In this document: one piece after another, positions 1 to 9,169 of the stretch
Numbering within the stretch: the first letter of the stretch is position 1
Layout of the letters: every line of letters starts with the position of its first letter
Assembly: GCF_050749805.1 (NCBI RefSeq)
Contig: NZ_CP192738.1
Coordinates: 6,014,001 to 6,078,000 of the forward strand
Direction: 5' to 3'
Length of the DNA: 64,000 nt
DNA from: Hahella sp018986435
GTDB lineage: Bacteria > Pseudomonadota > Gammaproteobacteria > Pseudomonadales > Oleiphilaceae
Notes under the pieces: model-generated
Database searches by the model: none
Told to the model about the DNA's origin: nothing
The model's input: only the letters and a program-made list of their open reading frames with translations
Position numbers and translations under genes: made by a program

Positions 1-349
1 CCAAACCTGACAGCCCATCGCTGTCACCAAATACCATCCGATAATGCGGGGTTCCGAACAACTGGCTACGCCATTCGTCCGCCGCCTGCATCCGCTTTTT
101 CAACAAAGAGCGAGAGAGAAACAATTTGGGGCTGCGGCTGACTATGCGTGCGCAAATCAATGCATGAGGATTAGCAAAGGCCGCCGCCAGCGGTTTTCCC
201 TTTGCGTTTTCGATAACGACAGGTTGCCCCGCCGCCAATTCAGTCAGTGGCGTTTTCTGAATATCGATTTCGTTGCTGTATACCCACAAATGCCCGCTAC
301 GAAGCCGCTTGTCGGCATTTTCCCGTAAACGCAGTACGCCCGCATCCAT
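1..349 (-). CDS. rlmI: RlmI-type 23S rRNA m5C methyltransferase, N-terminal part (runs off left edge)
   Basis: The reverse strand from an ATG at 349 reads without a stop to the window edge, giving about 116 residues. The start reads MDAGVLRLRENADKRL and is followed by SGHLWVYSNEID, which is the N-terminal PUA domain typical of the RlmI/YccW class of SAM-dependent rRNA methyltransferases. These methylate C5 of a cytosine (C1962 in E. coli) in 23S rRNA. The catalytic Rossmann domain lies outside the window, so the family call rests on the PUA part only. A purine-rich GAGGGGCGA stretch just upstream of the ATG serves as the ribosome binding site. Divergent from the HDOD gene that follows. Confidence 0.72.
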   Translation of the reverse strand, partial: MDAGVLRLRENADKRLRSGHLWVYSNEIDIQKTPLTELAAGQPVVIENAKGKPLAAAFANPHALICARIVSRSPKLFLSRSLLKKRMQAADEWRSQLFGTPHYRMVFGDSDGLSGL

Positions 350-541
350 ATTCGCCCCTCTTTAGTTGCTGCGCCGCTGGCGCTGGTGATTCGATAAAAC
401 GGCGCGGATTATAACTGATAAAGCCCTCTCAAAGCCGCTTAATATCGGTCAAGCTCGCCATCATCAACACCCCGGACTTTATCAGTTGGACTAAACTTAA
501 ATTTGCGGCGTCGCATCCGCTGTATTCACATAGGAGTCCTC

Positions 542-1417
542 ATGAGCACCGAACTCAACGAAGAGCAAATCCAGCATATTCTGCAGGGAATAAAAATACC
601 GCCGCAGCCGCAAATACTGGTGGATATTCAAATGGAACAGGTGATGCCCGACCCGGATATCAGCCGTATCGCCCAGCTTATCAGTCAGGATGTGGGGCTC
701 GCCGGCACAGTGTTGAAGTTCGTTAATTCCCCCATGTTCGGCCTGTCCAACAAGATTGCGTCTATCGCCCAGGCGGTTTCTCTTTTAGGACTAAAAAGCG
801 TGGTCAACATCATCAACGGCATTTCCATCAAGGGCGAGATGTCCGATGAGCATATCGTGGAGCTCACTCGCTTCTGGGATACCGCTAACGATATTTCCAG
901 CATCTCAGCCAATATCGCCAAGAAAATCGGTTACCAGTCCCCGGATGAGGCTTATCTGTTGGGGCTGTTTCATAACTGCGGCATTCCTCTGATGATTCAG
1001 CGTTTCCCCAACTATCTACAGGTGGTTGAAGAAGCATACAGTCACGCGGATATACGCATCACTGAAACCGAGAACGAGCGCCTGAACACTAATCATGCAG
1101 TAGTCGGCTACTACACCGCCAAATCCTGGAATCTGCCCAAACACCTCTGCGAAGCCATTGCAGAGCATCACAGCGCAGAGAGGATCTTTGGCGACCGGGA
1201 AAGCCGCAATCCGGAGAAAAAAACCATATTGGCGGTACTGAAGATATCCGAACACATCTGCGGAAATTTTCACGTGCTGGGCAGGCAATCAGTGGACCAT
1301 GAATGGAACCGTATCCAAAAAGATGTACTGGAGTTCGTCGGGTTAACCAACTACGACGTGGATGAGATGAAAGAGTCGTTTTCAGAAATGGGCGTCAGCG
1401 TCAGCAACTACCGCTAA
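542..1417 (+). CDS. HDOD domain signalling protein
   Basis: A 291-residue single-domain protein. Residues about 15-210 form an HDOD domain, a degenerate relative of HD phosphohydrolases; family features seen include the segment around DVGLAGTVLKFVNSP and the EAIAEHHSAE region. No membrane segment or output domain is seen. HDOD proteins usually serve as regulatory scaffolds in signalling, often with c-di-GMP proteins, and most lack demonstrated catalysis. An upstream in-frame start at 503 exists, but TAGGAG directly ahead of the ATG at 542 decides the start. It stands alone, convergent with gcvH. The exact function cannot be inferred. Confidence 0.85.
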   Translation: MSTELNEEQIQHILQGIKIPPQPQILVDIQMEQVMPDPDISRIAQLISQDVGLAGTVLKFVNSPMFGLSNKIASIAQAVSLLGLKSVVNIINGISIKGEMSDEHIVELTRFWDTANDISSISANIAKKIGYQSPDEAYLLGLFHNCGIPLMIQRFPNYLQVVEEAYSHADIRITETENERLNTNHAVVGYYTAKSWNLPKHLCEAIAEHHSAERIFGDRESRNPEKKTILAVLKISEHICGNFHVLGRQSVDHEWNRIQKDVLEFVGLTNYDVDEMKESFSEMGVSVSNYR

Positions 1418-1435
1418 GCATTCTAGAATCAAGCA

Positions 1436-1457
1436 GCGCCCGGGGCATCCCGGACGC
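1436..1457. terminator. GC-rich hairpin between convergent genes
   Basis: The arms GCGCCCGGG and CCCGGACGC pair with a one-base bulge around a GCAT loop, midway between the convergent HDOD and gcvH genes. There is no clear T-run, so it may be a weak bidirectional terminator. Confidence 0.4.
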
Positions 1458-1482
1458 ATGCAATGTGTATCAAGCCGGCGAA

Positions 1483-1878
1483 TCAGCCTTCTTCCGCTTC
1501 ACACTGTGCTGTGTAAGCTTCGGCATCCATCATGCCTTCCAGCTCTTTAACGTCGGCGATCTTGATTTTGAAGAGCCAGCCATCGTTGTAAGGGTCGCTG
1601 TTGACCAGCTCTGGAGACTCTTGCAGCGCCTCATTGACTTCCACCACTTCCCCGGTGACCGGCGAGTAGATGTCAGATGCGGCCTTGACGGACTCTACGA
1701 CACCAGCGTTGTCGCCTGCGCCCAGTTCCGCTCCGACCTCAGGCAGCTCGACAAACACGATGTCACCCAATAAATCCTGAGCGTGATCGGTAATGCCTAC
1801 AGTCACCACGCCGTTGTCTTCCAACAACACCCATTCGTGAGTGGGGCTGTATTTCAGTTCACTTGGAACGCTGCTCAT
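1483..1878 (-). CDS. gcvH: Glycine cleavage system H protein
   Basis: A 131-residue lipoyl carrier of the glycine cleavage complex. It shuttles the aminomethyl group between GcvP, GcvT and the lipoamide dehydrogenase. The N-terminal YSPTHEW signature and the lipoylation loop ESVKAAS (Lys65) are both present, and the length matches the family. The ATG at 1878 is chosen because GAAGGG lies about 8 bases upstream; the in-frame TTG seven codons earlier has no such site. The gene sits apart: no gcvT or gcvP is in the window, although the three often form an operon. No glycine riboswitch was recognised in the upstream 90 bases. Confidence 0.95.
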   Translation of the reverse strand: MSSVPSELKYSPTHEWVLLEDNGVVTVGITDHAQDLLGDIVFVELPEVGAELGAGDNAGVVESVKAASDIYSPVTGEVVEVNEALQESPELVNSDPYNDGWLFKIKIADVKELEGMMDAEAYTAQCEAEEG

Positions 1879-1969
1879 CTTTTGACCCTTCTTTGTCAAT
1901 TCATTAGGTTAATATTCGGGTATTTTATACGGACATACTTAGGTTTGCGTTATTAAAATCCTTTTATCG

Positions 1970-2563
1970 TCATTTCTGGATTGTAGACGATAGAAAAAAA
2001 TTTACGATACTGGGCAAAACCCGCTCGAAATCCTCGAACTCATGCGACCCGCCGGGTTGCACCCAGAGCGCGCAGGCGGAGAACTTCAGCGCCGCCTCAC
2101 GGTAGTTCAAAGTGGCGTCGCCGGTCTGCAGTAAGGTATAAACACGCTCTCCTGAAACCGGAGGAGGAGAATCCAGCGCCAGCAACTCATCCATGTGGTG
2201 AGGCTCCAGCAAGTACTCTTCGCCCGTGTAGAGATTTTTATTCAACCCCAGATATCCTTCCAGCAGATCATAGGGTCTGACCGCGGGATTAATCAATGCC
2301 GCGGAAACACCATATTTATGGTGCAGATAAGCCGCGTAGTAGCCCCCCAGCGAGCTGCCGATGACTCCCAGAGGCCTATCGTTTCCTGCGAAATACTCTC
2401 TCTCCAATCGCTCCATCGCCGCTAAAGGCGAATAATGCAGATCGGGAATAGCAAGCTCTATGTTCGGATGATTTTTGGAAAGCCATTGTTGGGCGCACTG
2501 CGCTTTAAAAGACTGCGGGGAGCTGTTAAAGCCATGTATATAAAGAATACAGGAATGATTCAT
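1970..2563 (-). CDS. yqiA: YqiA/YcfP-family alpha/beta-hydrolase (esterase)
   Basis: A 197-residue protein with LYIHGFNSSPQS near the N-terminus (oxyanion region), the nucleophile elbow GSSLGGYYA and a C-terminal GGSHEFEDF carrying the catalytic His. These are the hallmarks of the YqiA family of small esterases, close to the E. coli length of 193. It is the last gene of the nudF-yqiB-cpdA-yqiA group, an order also found in enterobacteria, where parE follows. Here gcvH follows instead. The ATG at 2563 is preferred over a TTG four codons upstream. The physiological substrate is unknown. Confidence 0.85.
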   Translation of the reverse strand: MNHSCILYIHGFNSSPQSFKAQCAQQWLSKNHPNIELAIPDLHYSPLAAMERLEREYFAGNDRPLGVIGSSLGGYYAAYLHHKYGVSAALINPAVRPYDLLEGYLGLNKNLYTGEEYLLEPHHMDELLALDSPPPVSGERVYTLLQTGDATLNYREAALKFSACALWVQPGGSHEFEDFERVLPSIVNFFLSSTIQK

Positions 2564-2615
2564 CAATACTCGCAAACTAAAGGAAAGTCGTCATGACGGC
2601 GGTAAGAGCCCACGC

Positions 2616-3419
2616 TCAATAGCCTTTACTGGAGAGGTCCACCTCGAACTCAATATGACTGGCCCGCACGACGGAAGTGTCCACCCGTCCATCAGGATAC
2701 AGCTTCAACCAACGATATCCCGGCGCCAGATTGTCCACCGCGAAATCCTCGCTGTAAGGCTTGAATTGCACGCAGGTGGACGGCGTCGCCAGAAGCCGCA
2801 CACCATTGCGCATCTGGTCATATTCCTGGTGAATGTGCCCCCAAAGTATCAGCCGGACATGATCGTAGGCGTCGATCACAGAGAAGAAATCATCCCGATT
2901 ATGCAACCCAATGGTGTCCAGCCAAGCGCAGTTCACATCGACAGGGTGATGATGGAAGCAGATGATCACGTGTTTGTCCTGATCTTTCTCCAGCTCCGCT
3001 TTCAATAACTGCAACTCTTTTTTGGCCAACTTGCCATATACCTTGCGTCGAACAGAGGAGTCGAGAAAGATCAGTTTCCAGGGACCGAAAATTTTCACCT
3101 TGGCCAGACACTCGGGATTTCGCACCGCTTTGGCCATGACGCCCGGGTCATCGTGATTACCGGAAAACCAGTAAATCGGGCACTGAAACGGCAGCATTTT
3201 CTCGTGGAAGCACTCATACGCCTCCGTTGACCCATCCTGTGCAATATCGCCGGTGGCGAGCACAAAATCCGGGCTCTCGTGATTGGCGCGCACAAGCGAC
3301 AACACCGCGTCCAGACTACGCCGGGTGTTCATGCCCAATAGAGTGCCGTCCGGTTCCCGCCGCAGATGGGAATCAGTTACCTGAATAACGGTTAACGCTT
3401 GGTTGTTGTCTGACGCCAC
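2616..3419 (-). CDS. cpdA: 3',5'-cyclic AMP phosphodiesterase CpdA
   Basis: A 267-residue calcineurin-like metallophosphoesterase of the Icc/CpdA family, which hydrolyses cAMP to AMP in the cytoplasm. The metal-ligand motifs appear in order: TDSHLRR near residue 15, ATGDIAQDGS near 55, WFSGNHDD near 84, CFHHHP near 155 and LWGHIHQEYD near 193. The only usable start in the frame is the GTG at 3419. A gap of 208 bases separates it from yqiB, enough for its own promoter, and a dyad resembling a CRP site lies there. Part of the conserved nudF-yqiB-cpdA-yqiA group. Confidence 0.93.
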   Translation of the reverse strand: MASDNNQALTVIQVTDSHLRREPDGTLLGMNTRRSLDAVLSLVRANHESPDFVLATGDIAQDGSTEAYECFHEKMLPFQCPIYWFSGNHDDPGVMAKAVRNPECLAKVKIFGPWKLIFLDSSVRRKVYGKLAKKELQLLKAELEKDQDKHVIICFHHHPVDVNCAWLDTIGLHNRDDFFSVIDAYDHVRLILWGHIHQEYDQMRNGVRLLATPSTCVQFKPYSEDFAVDNLAPGYRWLKLYPDGRVDTSVVRASHIEFEVDLSSKGY

Positions 3420-3536
3420 CTCATCATCCGCCGCAGTCTGAGTGAGTTGTTACGGGAAAATCCTTTTGCTTACTTATAAAAAATATATGCCGGATATGGA
3501 CATTTTCCAGTTAGTCAGTCACATAATCATTGAAAT

Positions 3537-3552
3537 TTGTGTTATTTCACAA
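3537..3552. promoter_or_regulatory. CRP-like dyad upstream of cpdA
   Basis: TTGTG and CACAA flank a 6-base AT-rich spacer about 120 bases upstream of the cpdA start. The half-sites resemble those of CRP/Vfr, but the spacing is two bases shorter than the canonical TGTGA-N6-TCACA, so this is only a candidate. In Pseudomonas aeruginosa, Vfr activates cpdA as feedback on cAMP, which is why the site was considered. Confidence 0.25.
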
Positions 3553-3627
3553 CAATCAGACACTTTTGGCCCGTCACCGGCTGTTTACTCGTCCCTGAAT
3601 CAGCCGGCTAACATTGAGCCGGAGGGA

Positions 3628-4071
3628 TTATAAGTCTCTCAGCTCTTCCGTCGAATGGCCATGGTGAAGACAATAATTCAGCCACTCGGAAAGAAACTGG
3701 TTTAGCTGCAGTTTTTCATCAGGCAAATGCATTTTGCCGTTAGGATAATCGTTCACCGCCTCTACTCGCGCATGATTCACCGCGCTGATGACTTCCGCCA
3801 TACGCGCGTCGTGATATATCCGAACGGTTAACTGAGGATTATTCACCCATCGACCGATTGCGTGAACCTGTTCCAAAAACAAGAGGTTAGTATAACGACT
3901 GGCTTCCAGTACCTTTATACGGATTAACCCCAGATAGGCTGCATGATTATGCAGCGAATAGGTGACCTCCGAGCCGGCTTCCCTATCGGCGACGAGCTTG
4001 CTCAGACGAAAGTAGTTCGCTTCGCAGATAGCTCCGAATTGGGCGATGTCTGGCACGTACCGTTGTTTCAC
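3628..4071 (-). CDS. yqiB: DUF1249 family protein YqiB
   Basis: A 147-residue protein of the DUF1249/YqiB family, recognised from KQRYVPDI at the start, ANYFRLSKL near 20 and the LNQFLSEWLNYCLHHGH tail. No enzyme motif or membrane segment is visible and no function is established for the family. The start is GTG, supported by AAGGAG seven bases upstream. It lies 37 bases downstream of nudF on the same strand, so the two are probably cotranscribed. Confidence 0.88.
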   Translation of the reverse strand: MKQRYVPDIAQFGAICEANYFRLSKLVADREAGSEVTYSLHNHAAYLGLIRIKVLEASRYTNLLFLEQVHAIGRWVNNPQLTVRIYHDARMAEVISAVNHARVEAVNDYPNGKMHLPDEKLQLNQFLSEWLNYCLHHGHSTEELRDL

Positions 4072-4108
4072 GCATTCTCCTTCGTAATTGAAGTCTTAAA
4101 TCATCATC

Positions 4109-4756
4109 TCATAAAAACTCACGCCACTCCGCCAGCAATTGCTCGCGGTTCAATTGCAGCCACTGTAACGCAATGATTCCCGCTGCATCCTTGATACGCC
4201 CGCTTTCCACCCATGCATAAGCCTGCTCGCGGCTCACCACGTGCACGCGAATATCCTCTCCTTCATGGGGCAATCCATACAGCCCCTCAACCCCTTCCGC
4301 ATTCACCAAGCCACAAAACAGATCAATGGATTCCGAGCTTCCGCCGGGAGACGGCAGATAGTGGCGAATTTTACGCAGAGCCTTCACTTCCAGTCCCGCC
4401 TCTTCCTGAGCTTCCCGACACGCAACGCTTTCAGGCGTTTCGCCTTCCTCATTGATTCCCGCCACCAGCTCCATCAACCAGGGCGATGAACCTTCATACA
4501 AAGCGCCAATACGAAACTGCTCACACAGCACCACCTGATCACGCACCGGGTCATAAGGAAGCATACAGGTGGCGCCGCCGCGCACAAACAGCTCCCGGCG
4601 AATCGGCTCGGACCAGGCGCCCGCGAACAACTTGTGCCTGAGTTCGAGTTTCTGGATAGAAAAGAATCCCTGATAGCCAGTCTGCCTGGAAATCACTTCC
4701 ACATCGTCCTTACCAAATTGACTGTCCGCTGGCAGTTTCTGGGTATCCTGCTTCAC
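4109..4756 (-). CDS. nudF: ADP-ribose pyrophosphatase (Nudix hydrolase)
   Basis: A 215-residue Nudix hydrolase of the NudF type that cleaves ADP-ribose to AMP and ribose-5-phosphate. The Nudix box is intact: GETPESVACREAQEEAGLEV at about residues 105-124 carries the metal-binding REAQEE core. LPSPGGSSE follows, as in ADP-ribose pyrophosphatases. The start is GTG at 4756 with GAGAGGTG upstream. It heads the minus-strand nudF-yqiB-cpdA-yqiA group and is divergent from the tolC-family gene. Confidence 0.93.
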   Translation of the reverse strand: MKQDTQKLPADSQFGKDDVEVISRQTGYQGFFSIQKLELRHKLFAGAWSEPIRRELFVRGGATCMLPYDPVRDQVVLCEQFRIGALYEGSSPWLMELVAGINEEGETPESVACREAQEEAGLEVKALRKIRHYLPSPGGSSESIDLFCGLVNAEGVEGLYGLPHEGEDIRVHVVSREQAYAWVESGRIKDAAGIIALQWLQLNREQLLAEWREFL

Positions 4757-5154
4757 CTTTCACCTCTCGCTCATAGTATCCGGATTTCGTATCGCCTTTT
4801 CCGACGCGGGTTTTCGCTCAGATAAGCGCAATCATTTCATGTTAAACCATTTTCGATTGCAATGGCTTTACGGCTTCTTATCTGGACTTAAGGCCGCCAA
4901 GATTTGAGTTCAAAGCGAGTTAGCAGTGTAGACCATGCCGCGCCACCTCACCTGAGCGCTATTGCGCGGAGCCTATAAATAACCGAAGATACCGCCCCAT
5001 GTAATCACCGTATACATACGTAATGATTTATTTCCACACTTCGTGATCTAATGAGACGCATTCTGCGTTAAACTGTGCGGCATTTTTAATTCATACGAAT
5101 TTTCAAGTGTTTACTCCACACAACCCGGACTGTTAAAGAGGGGTGCCCGACGTT
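4757..5154. other. Divergent intergenic region nudF / tolC-family gene
   Basis: This 398-base gap should hold the promoters for both flanking genes. A short inverted repeat, CGTAT-AC-ATACG, lies at 5009-5020 in an AT-rich stretch. No convincing -35/-10 pair, RNA gene or coding segment was recognised. Confidence 0.5.
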
Positions 5155-6483
5155 ATGTTCCGACCAAGCAAATTGCTTATCTCAATCGGGGCGCTATGCC
5201 TTAGCGCCTCCACTCAAGCCATGGATCTCGCCACCGCCTACAATAAAGCCCTGCAATATGATTCTGAGCTGGCGGCCGCTCTGGCGGGAAGGAATGCGGA
5301 AGCAGAAAGTGTCATCCAAACCCGTGCGGGATTGATGCCCAGCGTCGGCGCCGGCGCCAGCGTCGCCCACCATGACGTGGACACTCGGCTCACCCCGGAT
5401 GACAGTTACGTCAGCCAGGGCGGCGAAGTCACATTGACCCAACCGTTATTGAAGCTAGACACATACTACAGTTATCAAGCCAGCAAATACTCCCGTAACC
5501 GCGCCGATGAAGACCTGCGCAGCGCAGAGCAGGATTTACTGTTCCGCACCGCTGACGCCTATTTCGGCGTACTACGCGCCTGGGACAACCTGACTACCGC
5601 CAAACGCGCGGAAGAAGCTTTTCAGCGCCAGTGGGAGCAAGCGAAAGAGCGCTTTGAAGTTGGATTGATCGCCATCACTGAGGTGCATGAGTCCAAAGCG
5701 ACCTATGACTCAGGCAAAGTCTCGCGCATCAACGCTCAAGGACAGCTGGACGTTGCATTAGAAAGCCTGCAGCGCATCACCGGAGACTACACCGATACCG
5801 TACAGGTGCTCAGCGAAAGCCTACCTGTTGTGCAGGTATCGCCTGACTCTGCGGTGAAATGGGAAGAAACTGCGTTCGCCAACAACCCTCAGGTTTTGGC
5901 GGCCAGTTGGAGCGTGCAAAGCGCGCAAAGCAGCGTTTCCGCCCAAAAAGCCGGTCATTACCCGACCCTCGACGCTAAAGCGAGCTATGGCTTTAGTGAG
6001 TCCGATGGCCGTGGCGCAGCGGATGAACGCAGCAATGATTTGTCAGTATCTTTAAATCTTTCCGTTCCAATCTATACCGGCGGAGCGACCCAGTCCGGCG
6101 TGCGTCAAGCAAGCTATCGTCTGGAACAAGCGGAGCAGTCGTTGAATACCGCTCAGCGTAATATTCGTCTGCAACTGCGCAGTCTTTATCGGACGCTGCA
6201 GACCAATATTGAGTCGATCCAAGCTCGTAAACAGGAAATCATTTCTTCCGAGAGTGCGCTGCAGGCAACTCGCGCCGGCTATGATGTGGGTACGCGCAAT
6301 ATCGTCGAAGTTCTGGATTCAGAACGCCGCTATTACGCATCCCTCAGCAACTACGCCAACGCGCGTTACGACTTCGTTCTGAACACGCTGTCGTTCAAGC
6401 AAACCGCTGGCGTCTTGTCGGTCAACGACATCAATGAGCTGAACAAGTGGTTGGCGGAGCCAGTCAACGTATTGACCCGTTAA
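5155..6483 (+). CDS. tolC: TolC-family outer membrane efflux channel
   Basis: A 442-residue TolC-like outer membrane factor that would form the exit duct of type I secretion and RND/MFS efflux systems. A signal peptide is visible (residues 1-21, cleaved after STQA). The mature start MDLATAYNKALQYDSELAAA and two internally repeated coiled-coil halves (NRADEDLRSAEQ... and SYRLEQAEQSLNTAQ...) are typical of the family. E. coli TolC is about 50 residues longer, mainly at the C-terminus. The ATG at 5155 is preferred over a GTG four codons upstream because GAGGGG lies 11 bases before it, whereas the GTG overlaps that site. Monocistronic, followed by a terminator. The symbol assumes it is the principal TolC; another TolC-type factor is possible. 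Confidence 0.85.
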   Translation: MFRPSKLLISIGALCLSASTQAMDLATAYNKALQYDSELAAALAGRNAEAESVIQTRAGLMPSVGAGASVAHHDVDTRLTPDDSYVSQGGEVTLTQPLLKLDTYYSYQASKYSRNRADEDLRSAEQDLLFRTADAYFGVLRAWDNLTTAKRAEEAFQRQWEQAKERFEVGLIAITEVHESKATYDSGKVSRINAQGQLDVALESLQRITGDYTDTVQVLSESLPVVQVSPDSAVKWEETAFANNPQVLAASWSVQSAQSSVSAQKAGHYPTLDAKASYGFSESDGRGAADERSNDLSVSLNLSVPIYTGGATQSGVRQASYRLEQAEQSLNTAQRNIRLQLRSLYRTLQTNIESIQARKQEIISSESALQATRAGYDVGTRNIVEVLDSERRYYASLSNYANARYDFVLNTLSFKQTAGVLSVNDINELNKWLAEPVNVLTR

Positions 6484-6496
6484 CCCTCTGCAAGCA

Positions 6497-6528
6497 TTAA
6501 AAAAGCCGCACTAAGTTGCGGCTTTTTA
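6497..6528. terminator. Bidirectional intrinsic terminator tolC / waaA
   Basis: AAAAGCCGCA and TGCGGCTTTTT form a perfect stem around a short loop, with A-runs and T-runs on both sides. It can therefore stop transcription from both convergent neighbours. Confidence 0.85.
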
Positions 6529-6541
6529 GTTTACCTGATGA

Positions 6542-7816
6542 TCAACGCTGAGGCGCTTGCTGTAGAACGCCTTCCAGCAGTCGATCCAGGGCCCCACGAT
6601 TATCATTGACGACTTTAGACGCCGCCTCGCCCATACGGAGCCTAGCTGCATCATCGTCACACAGCGCTAATAAAACGTCTCCCAGCGTTCCCCGCTCAAC
6701 AAACCGCAGACCTTGCGCCTGCTCCAGTTGCGCGCAGATATCGGCAAAATTGAACACGGCCGGCCCCATCAATACAGGTTTACCCACTGCCGCGGGCTCC
6801 AAGGGGTTATGCCCTCCCGTATCGACCAGGCTTCCGCCGACAAAAGCCAAGTCGGCGGCGGCGTAAAAGCGCAGCAGCTCCCCCATGGTGTCGCCGAGTA
6901 AAACCTGCGTCTCCGGGGTTACTGTTGCATTACTGCTGCGCCTGACCATACGTAGCCCCGCCCGCAGGATATCCTCGCCCACTTTATCGAAGCGCTCAGG
7001 ATGTCTGGGAACAATCACCAGGAGCGCATCAGGACGATACGCCAACAGTTGTTGATGCGCCGCCAGAATCACAGCGTCTTCGCCTTCATGAGTGCTTCCG
7101 GCCACCCAGACGAAGCGTTTGGGTCCACCCCAAGCGTCTCTAAGCGCCAGGCTCTGCGCACGCAGCTCTTCGCTCACGCTGATATCGAATTTAATGCTTC
7201 CGGTGACGCTGAGACGCTCCTGAGGTAAGCCCAAGGCCACAAAACGACCGCCATCCACAGCATTTTGCGCCGCCACCCAGGACAGCTTCTGCAGCATCGG
7301 TCGAGTAATGGCGGAGACTTTGCCATACCCCTTGGCGGAGCGCTCGGAAAGCCGCGCATTGGCCACCATTGAGGGAACGCCTTGCGCCGCGCACAGAGCT
7401 ATCCAGTTGGGCCATAGCTCCGTTTCCATAATAATCAGAGCGCAGGGGTTCAGGCGGCGCAAAAAACGCATAATAGGACCGGGAAGATCATAAGGCGCGT
7501 AGACATGAAATACGCGATCGCCAAATAACGCCTTCACCCGCTCCGAGCCAGTGGGCGTCATGGTGGTCACGACAATAGGACGTTCCGGATGCTCCTTCAG
7601 AAGACGATTCACCAACAGCGCCGCCGCAACCGTTTCACCAACAGAGACACTATGAACCCAGAGCGGTCGCTGTGCGAACGCCGGCGCCTTGAACCATCCT
7701 AAACGCTCCCGCCAACGTAACCGATAAGCGGGCGCCGCGCGACCTCGCCAGTACAGACGGGCTAGAATTAGAGGAAGAATCAAGTAGTAAATGAGTGTGT
7801 AAAGGAATCTCGCCAT
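6542..7816 (-). CDS. waaA: 3-deoxy-D-manno-octulosonic acid (Kdo) transferase
   Basis: A 424-residue glycosyltransferase (GT30) that transfers Kdo from CMP-Kdo to lipid IVA at the inner membrane during lipopolysaccharide core assembly. The N-terminal LYTLIYYLILPLILARL segment is the membrane anchor. WVHSVSVGETVAA near residue 54 contains the catalytic Glu region, and VGGSLVDTGGHNPLEPAA near 330 is the C-terminal nucleotide-sugar binding motif. Length matches E. coli WaaA (425). It stands alone on the minus strand. Nothing is unusual about it. Confidence 0.95.
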   Translation of the reverse strand: MARFLYTLIYYLILPLILARLYWRGRAAPAYRLRWRERLGWFKAPAFAQRPLWVHSVSVGETVAAALLVNRLLKEHPERPIVVTTMTPTGSERVKALFGDRVFHVYAPYDLPGPIMRFLRRLNPCALIIMETELWPNWIALCAAQGVPSMVANARLSERSAKGYGKVSAITRPMLQKLSWVAAQNAVDGGRFVALGLPQERLSVTGSIKFDISVSEELRAQSLALRDAWGGPKRFVWVAGSTHEGEDAVILAAHQQLLAYRPDALLVIVPRHPERFDKVGEDILRAGLRMVRRSSNATVTPETQVLLGDTMGELLRFYAAADLAFVGGSLVDTGGHNPLEPAAVGKPVLMGPAVFNFADICAQLEQAQGLRFVERGTLGDVLLALCDDDAARLRMGEAASKVVNDNRGALDRLLEGVLQQAPQR

Positions 7817-7966
7817 ATCGCCGCTCTTTCAAACCGGAGGCGAGTTTAGCACAGCGCCGGAAGAGCGATCAGGCTTTTAAATCTTGTTCATGATGCTCGC
7901 GGCGGGTTTGGGTTCGGTCTGACGAACGGCTATAATGGCGCGCATTTTTCGTAATGGAGCCACCGA

Positions 7967-9169
7967 ATGGCAGAAACTCTAGAGACAGATGTCGTCATTA
8001 TCGGCGGGGGAATCGCTGGGCTATGGCTGAACTATCGGCTGCGCAAAGCGGGCTATAGCACGCTGCTATTGGAGAAGAAAACCCTGGGCGGCGGACAAAG
8101 CGTTCGTTCACAGGGCATTATTCATGGCGGAGCCAAATACACCCTCAATGGGGCGCTAACTACCGCCGCTAACGCCATTTCGGAAATGCCGGATCGCTGG
8201 CGCGCCTGCCTGAAAGGCGAGGGAGACGTAGACCTCAGCTCTGCCCGCGTGCTCTCCGAGTATCACTACATGTGGTCCCGCGATCGCCTTGTTTCCAAGC
8301 TAACGGCGTTCTTCGCCAGTAAGGCCGTGCGCGGCAAAGTTTCTGGAGACGCCTCCACAGAACGTCCCGCTGCATTCAATACGCCAGACTTCCATGGCAA
8401 CTTCTACGCACTGAATGAATTAGTGCTGGACGTCCCCACAGTGATCAATGCGCTGATCTCCCCATTCAGCGATGGCATTCTCCAGTATGACTGCACCCAG
8501 CCCGGCACATTAGTGCAGGATCAAGGGGAAATCGTGGAGATGCACCTGGTAGGCAAAAACAAGCGTGTGCGCGTCAAGGCCAAGCGCTTCATCCTCGCAG
8601 CGGGAGAAGGCAATGAAAGCGTCCTGCACGGAGCCCAGCTGCATCGCCCCGCCATGCAACGCAGACCCCTGCACATGGTGATCGTGCGCCATCAGTATCC
8701 GCACCCGGTTTATGCACATTGCATTGGCGCCGGCTCCAAGCCGTTGCTGACCATCACTACCCACTACATGAAGGACGGCCAGCCCGTCTGGTACTTGGGC
8801 GGCAATCTGGCGGAAACTGGGGTCGAGCTCGACCGCGAAACGCAGATCAATTCCGCCAAAACCCTGGTGAAAGATCTTCTCCCCTGGATTGACCTCGGCG
8901 AATCCCGCTGGTCCAGCTTCCTGATCCATCGCGCAGAGCCTCAGCAAAAAGGCATGTTGCGACCAGATACGGCGTTCGTTCACAGTGAAAAAAATGTTAT
9001 GACCTGCTGGCCAACCAAACTGGCGCTAACGCCTAATCTGGTCGACACCGTCATGGCGCAGCTGCAGGCGGACGGCGTCGAGCCTGGAACGGCAAGCGAC
9101 CTGGGAGCGTTGAGTTTCCTTCCCCGCCCCGGCATCAGCGCGCCAGTGTGGCAGGAGATGCTGTCATGA
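7967..9169 (+). CDS. FAD-dependent oxidoreductase (DadA/glycine-oxidase-like)
   Basis: A 400-residue flavoprotein. The N-terminal dinucleotide-binding fold VVIIGGGIAGLWL at residues 10-22 is followed by LLLEKK, the acidic residue that binds the ribose. RSQGIIHGGAKY near 50 resembles the FAD-contacting loop of the DAO superfamily (D-amino acid and glycerol-3-phosphate oxidases). FILAAGEGNESVL near 208 is the second FAD motif. The substrate cannot be told from sequence. It overlaps the aldo/keto reductase by four bases (ATGA), so the two are translationally coupled and probably act on related compounds. Confidence 0.8.
   Translation: MAETLETDVVIIGGGIAGLWLNYRLRKAGYSTLLLEKKTLGGGQSVRSQGIIHGGAKYTLNGALTTAANAISEMPDRWRACLKGEGDVDLSSARVLSEYHYMWSRDRLVSKLTAFFASKAVRGKVSGDASTERPAAFNTPDFHGNFYALNELVLDVPTVINALISPFSDGILQYDCTQPGTLVQDQGEIVEMHLVGKNKRVRVKAKRFILAAGEGNESVLHGAQLHRPAMQRRPLHMVIVRHQYPHPVYAHCIGAGSKPLLTITTHYMKDGQPVWYLGGNLAETGVELDRETQINSAKTLVKDLLPWIDLGESRWSSFLIHRAEPQQKGMLRPDTAFVHSEKNVMTCWPTKLALTPNLVDTVMAQLQADGVEPGTASDLGALSFLPRPGISAPVWQEMLS

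Noticed and set aside
503..541. Earlier start for the HDOD gene
   Set aside because: TAGGAG stands directly ahead of the ATG at 542 and would be inside the gene if the earlier start were used.
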